Assembly (NCBI RefSeq): GCF_014637085.1
Contig: NZ_BMEU01000001.1
Coordinates: forward strand, 302,949 to 366,948
Length of the DNA stretch: 64,000 bases
Origin: Comamonas phosphati
Lineage (GTDB): Bacteria; Pseudomonadota; Gammaproteobacteria; Burkholderiales; Burkholderiaceae_C
Direction of reading: 5' to 3'
This document shows, one piece after another, positions 46,686-54,429 of this stretch (within the stretch, counting starts at the first letter, position 1; every line of letters starts with the position of its first letter). The position numbers were made by a program, and so were the translations under genes. The notes under the pieces are model-generated. The model did not search any database and had not been told where the DNA came from. It saw nothing but the letters and a program-made list of their open reading frames with translations.

Positions 46686-46722
46686 AAAAGGGCTTGAAGG
46701 TTTTACCCCTCAAGCCCTTTTT
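46686..46722. terminator. Strong hairpin terminator downstream of tolA
   Basis: Perfect 11-bp stem AAAGGGCTTGA / TCAAGCCCTTT (46687-46697 and 46710-46720) with T-runs in both directions. It lies about 130 bases past tolA on the minus strand. Confidence 0.8.
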
Positions 46723-46792
46723 CAGTGGTGGCTGAATGCTATTGACCAAATAGCGAGATGGTGCACTTTTTATCGCCGGGCCGCCCAGGATG

Positions 46793-46815
46793 AAAAGCGC
46801 CCCTCCCGGAGGGGC
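46793..46815 (-). terminator. First terminator after tolA
   Basis: On the minus strand GCCCCTC-CGG-GAGGGGC is followed by GCTTTT, 39 bases after the tolA stop. With the hairpin at 46686-46722 it forms a double terminator, which marks the end of the tol operon here. Confidence 0.75.
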
Positions 46816-46853
46816 AGCGACCACGCGCAGTGGTGAGCGTGGGGAGCCATTTT

Positions 46854-47954
46854 TCAGTCCTGCGGCCTGAAGCCGATGACCAGGTCGGGCGGCACGCGGC
46901 CGTCGATGTCCCGGGGCAGCTTGTCGGTCTTCTGCAGCGCGCGCACCACGGCTTCGTCCCAGGCCGTGTTGCCGCTGGATTTGGCAATCGTGGCGCTGGT
47001 GATGGTGCCGTCGGGCGCGGTGCGCACGCGCACTTCGGCACGCGGGTTGCCGCTGATGGCGTCCGGATAGACGATGTTGGGCTTGACGCGCGCGGCCACC
47101 TTGCTGGCATAGCCTGCAGAGGGGCCGGCGCTGGCGCTGCTGCCCGAGCCGCCGCTGCGGCTGCCGCCGCTGCCGCTGGAGTCCGAGCCGCCGCTGCCGG
47201 CCATGCCCTGCATGCGGCGGATGTTCTCCTGGCGGCGGGCTTCGGCATCCTTGGCGTCCTTGGCCGCCTGCTCCTTCTTGCGCTTGTCGTCGGCAGCCTT
47301 CTTGGCGGCTTCGGCCTTGTCCTTTTCGGCTTTCTCCTTGGCCGCTTTTTCCTTGGCCGCTTTTTCCTTCTCTGCCTTCTCGGCTTTTTCGGCCTTTTCC
47401 TTTTCAGCCTTTTCGTGGGCGGCCTTCTTCTCCTGCTCGTGCTTTTCCTGGCGCTCCTTCTCCGCCTTTTCGGCCTTCTGCTTTTCCAGTTTTTCCTGGC
47501 GTGCCTTTTCGAGCTTCTCGGCCTTTTCCTTCTCCAGCTTTTCCTGGTGCTGCTTCTCGCGCTGTTCGCGCGCTTCCTGCTCGGCCTTTTCCTTCTTCAG
47601 CTGCTCGGCCTTGCGCTTTTTCTCGAGCGCGATCTCGGCTTCGCGGTCATCGTCCTGGGCCTTGGGCGCGGGCGGCGGCACCGGCGCTATCACCGGTGCG
47701 GGCGGCGGAGGCGCGGGCACCGGTTCGGGCGTCGGTGGCGGAGGAGGGGGCGTTTCCACGGGCGCGGGGGCGGGTGCGGAACTGCTCCAGACCTCGGCCG
47801 CGACCATGGGTTCGTCGGCTTGTTTGGGAGGGCGCACTGTCCACAGCAGGGCGGCGATCAGCAGCCCGTGCGCGGCCAGGGCCAGCGTCCAGGCTCGCGT
47901 CCGGCCCCGGGGGCGGGGCGGTGCAAACTGGTCGCGGTCTTGCTGGTGAGGCAT
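46854..47954 (-). CDS. tolA: Cell envelope integrity protein TolA
   Basis: Inner-membrane protein of the Tol-Pal system, 366 residues. A single membrane helix (AWTLALAAHGLLIAALLW, about 18-36) is followed by a Pro-rich stretch, a long Lys/Glu/Ala helix (about 100-245) with tandem KEKAA-type repeats, a Gly/Ser linker, and a C-terminal TolA/TonB-like domain (YASKVAARVKPNIVYPDAIS; AEVRVRTAPDGTITSATIAK; AWDEAVVRALQKTDKLPRDI). The DNA repeats at about 47330-47520 reflect this helix. The start at 47954 gives MPHQQDRD. tolR lies 64 bases upstream. No tolB or pal follows; two terminators do. Confidence 0.92.
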   Translation of the reverse strand: MPHQQDRDQFAPPRPRGRTRAWTLALAAHGLLIAALLWTVRPPKQADEPMVAAEVWSSSAPAPAPVETPPPPPPTPEPVPAPPPPAPVIAPVPPPAPKAQDDDREAEIALEKKRKAEQLKKEKAEQEAREQREKQHQEKLEKEKAEKLEKARQEKLEKQKAEKAEKERQEKHEQEKKAAHEKAEKEKAEKAEKAEKEKAAKEKAAKEKAEKDKAEAAKKAADDKRKKEQAAKDAKDAEARRQENIRRMQGMAGSGGSDSSGSGGSRSGGSGSSASAGPSAGYASKVAARVKPNIVYPDAISGNPRAEVRVRTAPDGTITSATIAKSSGNTAWDEAVVRALQKTDKLPRDIDGRVPPDLVIGFRPQD

Positions 47955-48018
47955 GGTGTTGGGTGTCTGCCAGAAAGTGATGGCGTGGCGGCGTTGGCGT
48001 GGCGGCGTTGGCGGGGCG

Positions 48019-48450
48019 TCAGTGGGCGGACGTGACCACGCCGAAGGCCACGCGCTTGACGCCGGCATCCTGCAGCGCGGAGCGCACCTTCATCACGGCT
48101 TCAAAGGTCAGGTTCTTGTCGGCCTGGATCTGCATGGCGCTTTCCTCGGGCTGGCCTTGCTGCCAGGACCGGGCCGCGGCCTGGAGGTCGTCGAGGCCGA
48201 GCTTCTGCTCCTGGCTGCCTGTGCGCAGGCGGATGTCGCCGTTCTTGTCCAGCAGCACATAGGCGATGTTCTTGCTGGGCGGGCGCGAGGACTTGCCGGC
48301 CGTGGGCACGTTGATGGAGCCCGGTGTGAGCATGGGGGCCGTCACCATGAAGATGATGAGCAGCACCAGCATCACGTCGATGAAGGGCACCATATTGATT
48401 TCGTTGACGGTGCGGCGGTTGCGCCCGCCGCGTGAGGCCACTGAGGGCAT
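48019..48450 (-). CDS. tolR: Tol-Pal system protein TolR
   Basis: A 143-residue ExbD/TolR-family protein with one N-terminal membrane helix containing the proton-path Asp (INMVPFIDVMLVLLIIFMVT, Asp about 25) and a periplasmic domain ending DAGVKRVAFGVV. With TolQ it forms the proton-driven motor that energises TolA in outer-membrane constriction at division. It lies 33 bases after tolQ. Confidence 0.95.
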   Translation of the reverse strand: MPSVASRGGRNRRTVNEINMVPFIDVMLVLLIIFMVTAPMLTPGSINVPTAGKSSRPPSKNIAYVLLDKNGDIRLRTGSQEQKLGLDDLQAAARSWQQGQPEESAMQIQADKNLTFEAVMKVRSALQDAGVKRVAFGVVTSAH

Positions 48451-48483
48451 AGCGTCACTCCTTGCCGTTCATGCGGACAGCGG

Positions 48484-49188
48484 TCAATGGCCCGATGCGC
48501 TGTGGGTGGCGGTGGCGCCCACGTTGCGCTGCAGGATGTTGGAGAACTCTTCGATGAAGGTCTCCTGCTGGCTGGCCAGACGGTCGATGTTGTGGGCGTA
48601 GCGGTTGTAGGCCGTCACGGCGGGAATGGCCGCGAACAGGCCCATGGCGGTGGCCACCAGGGCTTCGGCGATGCCGGGGGCCACGGTGGCCAGCGTGATC
48701 TGCTCCATGTTGGCAAAGCCCGTGAAGGCGTGCATCACACCCCAGACCGTGCCGAACAGGCCCACATAGGGAGAGACCGAACCCACGGTGCCCAGGAAGG
48801 ACAGGCCCGATTCGACCTCGTCGAGCTCGCGCTGGAAGCTGGCGCGCATGGCGCGGCGCGTGCCGTCCATGAGCGTGGCCACGTCGGCGATGCGGCGCTC
48901 GCGCAGCTTCTGGTATTCGCGCATGCCGCTGGCGAAGATGCGTTCCATGGGGCCGCCCTGCTTGGCATGGTGGGCCGCCGAGGCATAGAGGTCGTTGAGG
49001 CTGGTGCCGGACCAGAAGTCCTGCTCGAAGTTGTCGTTGAGCGTGCGCACGCGCTTCAGGGTCTGGGCCTTGCGGAAGATGGTGGCCCAGCTGGCGATGG
49101 AGGCGCCCACCAGGATCAGCATCACCAGTTGCACCACCCAGCTGGCCTGCATCACGAGGCTGAGGATGGACATGTCTTGGGAGTTCAT
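48484..49188 (-). CDS. tolQ: Tol-Pal system protein TolQ
   Basis: A 234-residue MotA/TolQ/ExbB-family protein with three membrane helices. Visible are LVMQASWVVQLVMLILVGAS near residue 10, GLSFLGTVGSVSPYVGLFGT near 130 (the conserved proton-channel helix), and ATVAPGIAEALVATAMGLFA near 170. The ATG at 49188 overlaps the ybgC stop as ATGA and has GGAG eight bases upstream. Confidence 0.95.
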   Translation of the reverse strand: MNSQDMSILSLVMQASWVVQLVMLILVGASIASWATIFRKAQTLKRVRTLNDNFEQDFWSGTSLNDLYASAAHHAKQGGPMERIFASGMREYQKLRERRIADVATLMDGTRRAMRASFQRELDEVESGLSFLGTVGSVSPYVGLFGTVWGVMHAFTGFANMEQITLATVAPGIAEALVATAMGLFAAIPAVTAYNRYAHNIDRLASQQETFIEEFSNILQRNVGATATHSASGH

Positions 49189-49601
49189 GAAAGTTGCTCC
49201 AGGATATGGTTCGGAATTCTCGCGGGGCGCATGGCCGTGCCATCCACCCACCCAATGCGGATCAGCCCCTCGCACAGCGGCACGGGGTCCATGGGTTGAT
49301 TGTCAGTGTTCATCAGTAAAGCTTGCTGCTGTATTGTGAGCGAAGCGCGACCGGCACTTTGCAGCTTTGCGGTAACAATGAGTTGGTCGTCCAGCCGCGC
49401 CGGCCGCAGGTATTGCAGCTGCGCAGACGTTACGACAAAAATGCCGCCGGTTTGTTCCCGCAGGCTTTGCTGGGCGATGCCCAGCGAGCGCAGCCACTCG
49501 GTGCGCGCGCGTTCGAAGAATTTCAGGTAGTTGGCATAGAACACGATGCCGCCGGCATCGGTGTCTTCCCAGTACACGCGTATAGGAAACTCAAAGGCCA
49601 T
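49185..49601 (-). CDS. ybgC: Tol-Pal associated acyl-CoA thioesterase YbgC
   Basis: A 138-residue hot-dog thioesterase, first gene of the tol operon. The catalytic region YWEDTDAGGIVFYANYLKF lies near residue 10, followed by FERARTEWLRSLG. YbgC hydrolyses acyl-CoA thioesters and associates with phospholipid enzymes. It is coupled to tolQ by a 4-base overlap. Confidence 0.93.
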   Translation of the reverse strand: MAFEFPIRVYWEDTDAGGIVFYANYLKFFERARTEWLRSLGIAQQSLREQTGGIFVVTSAQLQYLRPARLDDQLIVTAKLQSAGRASLTIQQQALLMNTDNQPMDPVPLCEGLIRIGWVDGTAMRPARIPNHILEQLS

Positions 49602-49607
49602 GGTGGG

Positions 49608-50792
49608 TCAGCCCAGGAGCTTTTTCATGCGTGCAATGGCTTCCTGCAATTGCTCCATGGAGTTGGCTGTGGAAAAACGCACATAGTTGGCAGTTTCGGC
49701 CTGACCGAAGTCGCGGCCCGGTGTGATGGCCAGGTGGGCGCGGTCCATGAGCGCGTAGGCAAAATCCCAGCTACCTTGCACGCCCAGCTTGGCGGCAGCC
49801 GCGCGGCAGTCGGCCCAGGCGTAGAAGGCGCCATCGGGCTTGACGGGCACGGGCAGGCCCAGGGCATCGAGCGCGGGAATGAAGTAGTCGCGGCGGGCCT
49901 TGAATTCGGCGCGACGGCGTTCGTACTCGGCAATGCTTTCGGGCTCGAAGCAGGCCAGCGCCGCATATTGCGAGACGGTGCTGGCGCAGATGAACAGGTG
50001 CTGGGCCAGCATCTCGATGGGGTTGACCAGGGCTTCGGGCACCACCATCCAGCCCAGGCGCCAGCCCGTCATGTTGAAGTATTTGCTGAAGCTGTTGATG
50101 GAGATGACGTCCTCGCCCAGCTGCAGGGCCGTGTGGCCGAACTGCTCTTCGTAGGACAGGCCCAGGTAGATCTCGTCGATGATGGTCAGGCCCCCCCTGG
50201 AGCGGACCACCTCATGGATGCGGCGCAGCTCGTCGGGCGCGATCGAGGTGCCCGTGGGATTGGACGGCGAGGCCAGCATCACGCCGCGCGTGCGCTCGCC
50301 CCAGGCGGCCTGCACCTTGTCGGCGCTGAGCTGGAAGCGCTCGGCCGCGCAAGAGGGGATCAGCACCGGCCGGCCTTCGGCCGCCGAGACGAAGTGGCGG
50401 TTGCAGGGGTAGCTGGGGTCGGGCATCAGCACTTCGTCGCCCTCGTTGATCAGGGCCAGGCAGGCCAGCTGCAGCGCGGCCGAGGCCCCGGCCGTGACGA
50501 TGATGCGCCGCGCCGGCACATCGACGCCGAAGCGCTGCGCATACCAGCCGCTGATGCGCTCGCGCAGCTCGGGCAGGCCCGGCGCCTGGGTGTACTGCGT
50601 GCGGCCCGCGCGGATGGCGCGCTCGGCCGCCTCCTGCACCAGCGGCGGGGCGCCGAAGTCGGGCTCGCCGATGTTCAGGTAGATCATGGGCGTGCCGCTG
50701 TCCTTGGACTGGCGCGCGACTTCCTGGGCGCGCTTGGCCATTTCCATGACATAAAAGGGTTCGATGCGCTGGGCGCGGCGGGAAAGCTGCAT
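49608..50792 (-). CDS. Class I/II pyridoxal-phosphate aminotransferase
   Basis: A 394-residue fold-type I aminotransferase. Visible are IYLNIGEPDFGAPPLVQEAA near residue 38, TQYTQAPGLPELRERISGWY, VTAGASAALQLACLALI, NPTGTSI near 170, and the PLP lysine in INSFSKYFNMTGWRLGWMV near 235. The substrate could be aspartate, alanine or an aromatic/branched amino acid; the sequence alone does not say. It lies 6 bases upstream of ybgC, so it may be co-transcribed with the tol genes. ATG 50792 is preferred over an in-frame TTG three codons earlier. Confidence 0.92.
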   Translation of the reverse strand: MQLSRRAQRIEPFYVMEMAKRAQEVARQSKDSGTPMIYLNIGEPDFGAPPLVQEAAERAIRAGRTQYTQAPGLPELRERISGWYAQRFGVDVPARRIIVTAGASAALQLACLALINEGDEVLMPDPSYPCNRHFVSAAEGRPVLIPSCAAERFQLSADKVQAAWGERTRGVMLASPSNPTGTSIAPDELRRIHEVVRSRGGLTIIDEIYLGLSYEEQFGHTALQLGEDVISINSFSKYFNMTGWRLGWMVVPEALVNPIEMLAQHLFICASTVSQYAALACFEPESIAEYERRRAEFKARRDYFIPALDALGLPVPVKPDGAFYAWADCRAAAAKLGVQGSWDFAYALMDRAHLAITPGRDFGQAETANYVRFSTANSMEQLQEAIARMKKLLG

Positions 50793-50847
50793 GACGGGCA
50801 AACGATCTATCGGTGTGAGGGGCGCTTGAAACCGGCGCGGCCCAGCT

Positions 50848-50936
50848 CAGGGACATCGAGCAAGGGCCGCTCCGCCGCGAGGATGTCGTCCCCCTCCAGA
50901 AGAGAGAGGGGGAAGCCGCGTCAGCGGCTCAGGGGG
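50848..50936. repeat. Dispersed GC-rich intergenic repeat, copy 2
   Basis: Same block order as copies at 40064 and 53379, with a longer central dyad (CCCCCTC-CAGAAGA-GAGAGGGGG). The end of the element supplies the last codons and stop of nusB on the minus strand (ACC CCC TGA). Confidence 0.85.
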
Positions 50937-51465
50937 TGTCTTTCCTGTCCTTTTCCACCTCGGCGCTGCGCAGCTGGGGCGCCAGGCCGTTGAGCACGGC
51001 ATTCACGTACTTGTGGCCGTCCGTGCCGCCGAATTCCTTGGCCAGCTCGATGCACTCGTTGAGCACCACGCGCCAGGGCACGTCGGGGCAGTGCTGGAAT
51101 TCGTAGACGCCGATCCACATGCAGGCATGCTCGATGGGCGAAATCTCGGCCAGCGTGCGGTCCAGCTGGGGCGCGATCAGTGTGTCCAGCTGTTCCTCGG
51201 CTTCCACGCAGCCGCGCAGCAGCGCGTCGTAGTGCACGGAGTCGGCCTTGTGAAAGCCGGCTAGGTCGCGCGTGAAGCGGTCGATGTCGAGCACCGCGTT
51301 GCGGCTCACGATGTGCTGGTACAGGCCTTGCAGCGCGAATTCGCGCGCACGGCTGCGGTTGGACTTGGAGCCCGCCTTGCGCGCGCCGGTGCTGGTCAGC
51401 CCGGTGCGGCTTTGGCGGGGAGGGCGGCTCGAAGCCGGGCTGCTGCTGGGTTGGTCGTCACTCAT
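50929..51465 (-). CDS. nusB: Transcription antitermination protein NusB
   Basis: A 178-residue NusB-family RNA-binding protein that acts with NusE in rRNA antitermination. An N-terminal Ser/Arg-rich tail (1-40) precedes the core, which starts [15 protein letters not shown] and includes [19 protein letters not shown] near 110 and [14 protein letters not shown] near 140, then [10 protein letters not shown]. The tail is longer than in E. coli NusB (139 residues). It overlaps the end of ribH by 8 bases. Its last residues (DTP) and stop come from a dispersed repeat. Confidence 0.93.
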   Translation of the reverse strand: MSDDQPSSSPASSRPPRQSRTGLTSTGARKAGSKSNRSRAREFALQGLYQHIVSRNAVLDIDRFTRDLAGFHKADSVHYDALLRGCVEAEEQLDTLIAPQLDRTLAEISPIEHACMWIGVYEFQHCPDVPWRVVLNECIELAKEFGGTDGHKYVNAVLNGLAPQLRSAEVEKDRKDTP

Positions 51466-51952
51466 GGTCGTCGCTGTCATCAGCGTAGTGGTCGTAGGCG
51501 TTGAGCAGGTTGGCCATTTCCACGGCCACGCGGGCCGCGTCGCGGCCTTTTTCAACCTGGCGGGCAATGGCCTGCTCGATGTTTTCGGTGGTGATGATCG
51601 CGTTGGCGATCGGCAGGCGGTAGTCCAGGGCCAGGCGTGTCACGGCGGCGCCCGATTCGTTGGCCACCAGCTCGAAGTGGTATGTCTCGCCGCGGATGAT
51701 GCAACCCAGCGCCACCAGGGCGTCGTACTCGTCGGTCTCGGCCAGCGCCTGCAGGGCCACGGGCACTTCCAGGGCTCCGGGCACGGTGACATGGCCGATG
51801 TTCTCGGACTTCACGCCCAGGGCCAGCAGCTCGTCGCGGCAGGCGTTGAGCAGGGTGTTGGTAATGCTTTCGTTGAAACGTGCCTGGACGATGCCGATCT
51901 TCAGGTCGGCGCCATTGAGGTTCTGGCCTTGGCCTTTTTCTGCGTTCAGCAT
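51458..51952 (-). CDS. ribH: 6,7-dimethyl-8-ribityllumazine synthase
   Basis: Condenses the ribityl-aminouracil with 3,4-dihydroxy-2-butanone 4-phosphate in riboflavin synthesis. It has 164 residues. Visible are the substrate loops [13 protein letters not shown] near 24, [15 protein letters not shown] near 58, and [18 protein letters not shown] near 83 with the catalytic His. It lies 8 bases after ribBX, followed by overlapping nusB, the usual rib-nusB order. Confidence 0.95.
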   Translation of the reverse strand: MLNAEKGQGQNLNGADLKIGIVQARFNESITNTLLNACRDELLALGVKSENIGHVTVPGALEVPVALQALAETDEYDALVALGCIIRGETYHFELVANESGAAVTRLALDYRLPIANAIITTENIEQAIARQVEKGRDAARVAVEMANLLNAYDHYADDSDDHE

Positions 51953-51960
51953 GATGGTGT

Positions 51961-53082
51961 TTATTCCTTGGGGATGTAGCCGCTGATTTCCAGGCCGTAT
52001 CCGGCCATGCTGGGCAGGCGGCGAGGCTGGCCCATGAGCTGCATCCTGGAGACGCCGAGTTCGCGCAGTATCTGTGCGCCCACACCGTAGGTGCGCAGGT
52101 CCATGCGGCCGCGCTCGGGCGCCTGGGCCGAACGGGCGCTGCCCTCGAACTGGGCCAGCAGCTGCTCGCCCGATTCGCCGCAGTTGAGCAGCACCGCCAC
52201 GCCCTGGTTCTTGTCGGCGATGTACTTCAGGCTTTCGTCCAGATTCCAGGAGTGCTGGCTGCGGCCGACCTCGAGCGCGTCGAGCACCGACAGCGGCTCG
52301 TGCACACGCACCGGAACCGGCGTGCCGGCCTCCCACTGGCCCTTGGTCAGCGCCAGGTGCACGGAGCCGCTGGGCACGTCGCGGAAGGCATGGGCGATGA
52401 ATTCGCCATGGGCGGTCTGCAGAGGGCGGATGCCCACTTTCTGCAGCAGCGACTCGTTGCGGCTGCGGTATTCGATGAGGTCGGCAATGGTGCCGATCTT
52501 GAGGCCGTGTTCGGCGCAGAACAGCTGCAGATCGGGCAGGCGGGCCATGGTGCCGTCGTCCTTCATGATCTCGCAGATCACGGCCGAGGGCGTGCAGCCC
52601 GCCAGGGCCGCGAGGTCGCAGCCGGCTTCGGTGTGGCCGGCGCGCATGAGCACGCCGCCGTCCACCGCCTGCAGCGGGAAGACGTGGCCGGGCTGCACCA
52701 GGTCGGTGGGCTGGCTGTTCTTGTTGACCGCCACCTGCACGGTGCGGGCGCGGTCGGCGGCCGAGATGCCGGTGGTCACGCCTTCGGCGGCTTCGATGGA
52801 GACGGTGAAGGCTGTGCTGTACACCGTGCCGTTGCGTGCCGCCATGGGCGGCAGCTTGAGGAATTCGCAGCGCTCGCGTGTCAGCGTCAGGCAGACCAGG
52901 CCGCGGCCGAAACGGGCCATGAAGTTGATCGCCTCGGGCGTGACGTGGTCGGATGCCAGAACCAGATCGCCTTCGTTTTCGCGGTCTTCCTCGTCAACGA
53001 GAACGACCATGCGGCCGGCACGGATCTCGGCCACGATGTCTTCCACCGGCGAAATCGGCACGGGGGTGAGGGTGCTGTTCAT
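51961..53082 (-). CDS. ribBX: 3,4-dihydroxy-2-butanone-4-phosphate synthase fused to degenerate GTP cyclohydrolase II domain (RibBX type)
   Basis: A 373-residue fusion. Residues 1-205 are a full DHBP synthase: [20 protein letters not shown] near 28, [20 protein letters not shown] near 88, and [16 protein letters not shown] near 148. The C-terminal part aligns with GTP cyclohydrolase II ([31 protein letters not shown]), but the zinc-binding FGSxRCDCG segment is replaced by [11 protein letters not shown] and the QEGRG loop by CGESGEQ. The three zinc cysteines are absent, so the second domain cannot be a normal cyclohydrolase. This matches RibBX of Shewanella and many proteobacteria. GAAGG precedes the ATG. 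Confidence 0.9.
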   Translation of the reverse strand: MNSTLTPVPISPVEDIVAEIRAGRMVVLVDEEDRENEGDLVLASDHVTPEAINFMARFGRGLVCLTLTRERCEFLKLPPMAARNGTVYSTAFTVSIEAAEGVTTGISAADRARTVQVAVNKNSQPTDLVQPGHVFPLQAVDGGVLMRAGHTEAGCDLAALAGCTPSAVICEIMKDDGTMARLPDLQLFCAEHGLKIGTIADLIEYRSRNESLLQKVGIRPLQTAHGEFIAHAFRDVPSGSVHLALTKGQWEAGTPVPVRVHEPLSVLDALEVGRSQHSWNLDESLKYIADKNQGVAVLLNCGESGEQLLAQFEGSARSAQAPERGRMDLRTYGVGAQILRELGVSRMQLMGQPRRLPSMAGYGLEISGYIPKE

Positions 53083-53378
53083 GAAAGGGCCTTCTTGGAC
53101 TTGCTGGATGCGGTGTCTGGCTGTCAGCAGCTGGCGTCGCGCACGCACCAGTGTCCGGTAATGCCGGGAGCTGGCCCGGGCAGGACTTCCAAAGAACGTG
53201 GGAGGCGGCAAAGCCGCTTTTCAGCCAGGCAGGGCCTTGCGGAAAGTGCTCATTCTATGCCAGTCGAGGTCGGCACCATTGCGCTTTGGAGCTATACCAA
53301 TTGGCAATCTTCCGGTTATCCGTAATGCCAGCACGGCTGTGGCTTGGCACGTGTTGTACAAAACCGGCGCTGCGAAAA
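53083..53378. other. ribBX upstream region
   Basis: No gene and no recognisable FMN riboswitch (the conserved RFN blocks are absent on the minus strand). It contains a small dyad GGCGGCAAAGCCGC (near 53205-53218). The ribBX promoter is presumably here but is not obvious. Confidence 0.5.
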
Positions 53379-53457
53379 CCAGGGACGCCGAGCAAGAGCC
53401 GCCTTGCGGCGAGGGCGTCGTCCCCCTGGGGGGAAGGCGCGTAGCGCCTCAGGGGGG
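53379..53457. repeat. Dispersed GC-rich intergenic repeat, copy 3
   Basis: Same block order as copies 1 and 2: CCAGGGACGCCGAGCAAGAG, CCGCCTTGCGGCGAGG, GCGTCGTCCCCCTGGGGGG, AAGGCGCGTAGCGCCTCAGG. The last bases supply the final codons and stop of the ferredoxin gene on the minus strand (GAT CCC CCC TGA). Confidence 0.85.
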
Positions 53458-53760
53458 ATCCTTCAACACCACATCGCTGTCGGGATAGGCGCAGCAGGGC
53501 AGCACATAGCCTTCGGCCTTTTCCTCGGCGCTCAGGCCCGGCCATTCGATCTGGTAGTGCACCTGGCCCGAAACCAGCTGGCCCAGGCAGGTGCGGCAGG
53601 TGCCGTTGCGGCAGGAGCTGGGCCAGTTCACGCCGCCGCCTTCCAGCGAATCGAGCAGCGACTGGTCGGCCCAGGCATCCACCTGCTGTTCGCTGGGCGT
53701 GCACCTGGCAATGAAAAAAGGAGGGGCGAAAGGCGAGAGATTGGAGGAGTCGCTGGACAT
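53449..53760 (-). CDS. Plant-type 2Fe-2S ferredoxin
   Basis: A 103-residue small electron carrier. The cluster motif SSCRNGTCRTCLGQL near residue 52 (Cx4Cx2C) and the distant fourth cysteine in VLPCCAYPDSDVVL near 88 are those of plant-type ferredoxins. The partner enzyme is unknown; it stands between the rib genes and an SDR. The start ATG 53760 (MSSDSSNLSPF) has no strong ribosome site. The C-terminal residues DPP and the stop codon are provided by repeat copy 3. Confidence 0.88.
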   Translation of the reverse strand: MSSDSSNLSPFAPPFFIARCTPSEQQVDAWADQSLLDSLEGGGVNWPSSCRNGTCRTCLGQLVSGQVHYQIEWPGLSAEEKAEGYVLPCCAYPDSDVVLKDPP

Positions 53761-53930
53761 GGCGCAGTAAAACGCGAAACGGTACGGAACACGGTGCAAA
53801 AAGGCGGCGCAGTGGGGGCGGCGCGGTGGGCCGGGGCCAGGCACCAAGCCATCTTTGTACCGCGTTTGCCATGGCAGTTTTGGTCATGTGGTTTGCCTGA
53901 TTTTTAAGCAATTGATTCAATGTCTATGCA
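53761..53930. other. Upstream region of the ferredoxin gene
   Basis: No gene supported. GC-rich up to about 53870, then it becomes AT-rich and enters the repeat array. Confidence 0.4.
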
Positions 53931-54299
53931 AATCAATGGCTTGCAGGTTTTTTGCCGCACTTCGTAAGCTTTGTCCACATGCTTGTCCTGCCTTTCTGGG
54001 GGTAATTGCCGGCCATGCTCCGGGCCTGCAACCGGTCGCTGCCGGATGCCGCAGCTGGGATGGTTCTGCCCAAAAAATCATCAATGAAAAATTGTTTCAA
54101 TGAAATCAATGGCTTGATCCTCTTATCCAGAGAGCAGATGCGCTTGTTCACAGGATTGTCCAGGCCGGCACGGGATAAGTCGGGAGGTCGATGCATGGGT
54201 CTGCCTTGTTTTTGAGCATTTAATTTTTATTGAGAAAAATCAATGACTTGATGGAGTGCTGCAAAAGCTATTCAGGCTTGTCCACAAGCTTGTTACGCC
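53931..54299 (+). repeat. Triplicated two-part motif: 13-mer, 27-base spacer, DnaA-box-like 9-mer
   Basis: Three units lie in noncoding DNA. AATCAATGRCTTG occurs at 53931-53943, 54104-54116 and 54238-54250. Exactly 27 bases after each comes TTGTYCACA, at 53971-53979, 54144-54152 and 54278-54286, followed by a second TTGTCC/TTGTTA and GCC. Spacer sequences differ, but the spacing does not. AT-rich stretches precede each 13-mer. The 9-mer differs by one or two bases from the DnaA box TTATCCACA, and TTATCCAGA lies at 54123. Function is unknown; no coding frame fits. Confidence 0.75.
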
Positions 54300-54429
54300 A
54301 AATTGGGGAAAAGCCGGCACCTGCCGGCTGCAAAAGTCGCCTGAGTAACGCCGCGCCATGGCTGGCGCGGATACATTGCGTGTCGAACCCTGCAGCGGGG
54401 AGCAAACTGGACACAAAGGAGTGAATGCT

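Noticed and set aside
47330-47520. Tandem short repeats, possible minisatellite or CRISPR-like array
   Set aside because: They are codon repeats of the Lys/Glu/Ala helix of TolA; there are no unique spacers.
53083-53378. FMN riboswitch expected upstream of a ribB gene
   Set aside because: The conserved RFN sequence blocks are not present on the minus strand.
53931-54299. The triplicated motif as the chromosomal replication origin
   Set aside because: dnaA, dnaN and other origin-linked genes are absent and the 9-mers are imperfect DnaA boxes; kept only as an origin-like or DnaA-binding possibility.
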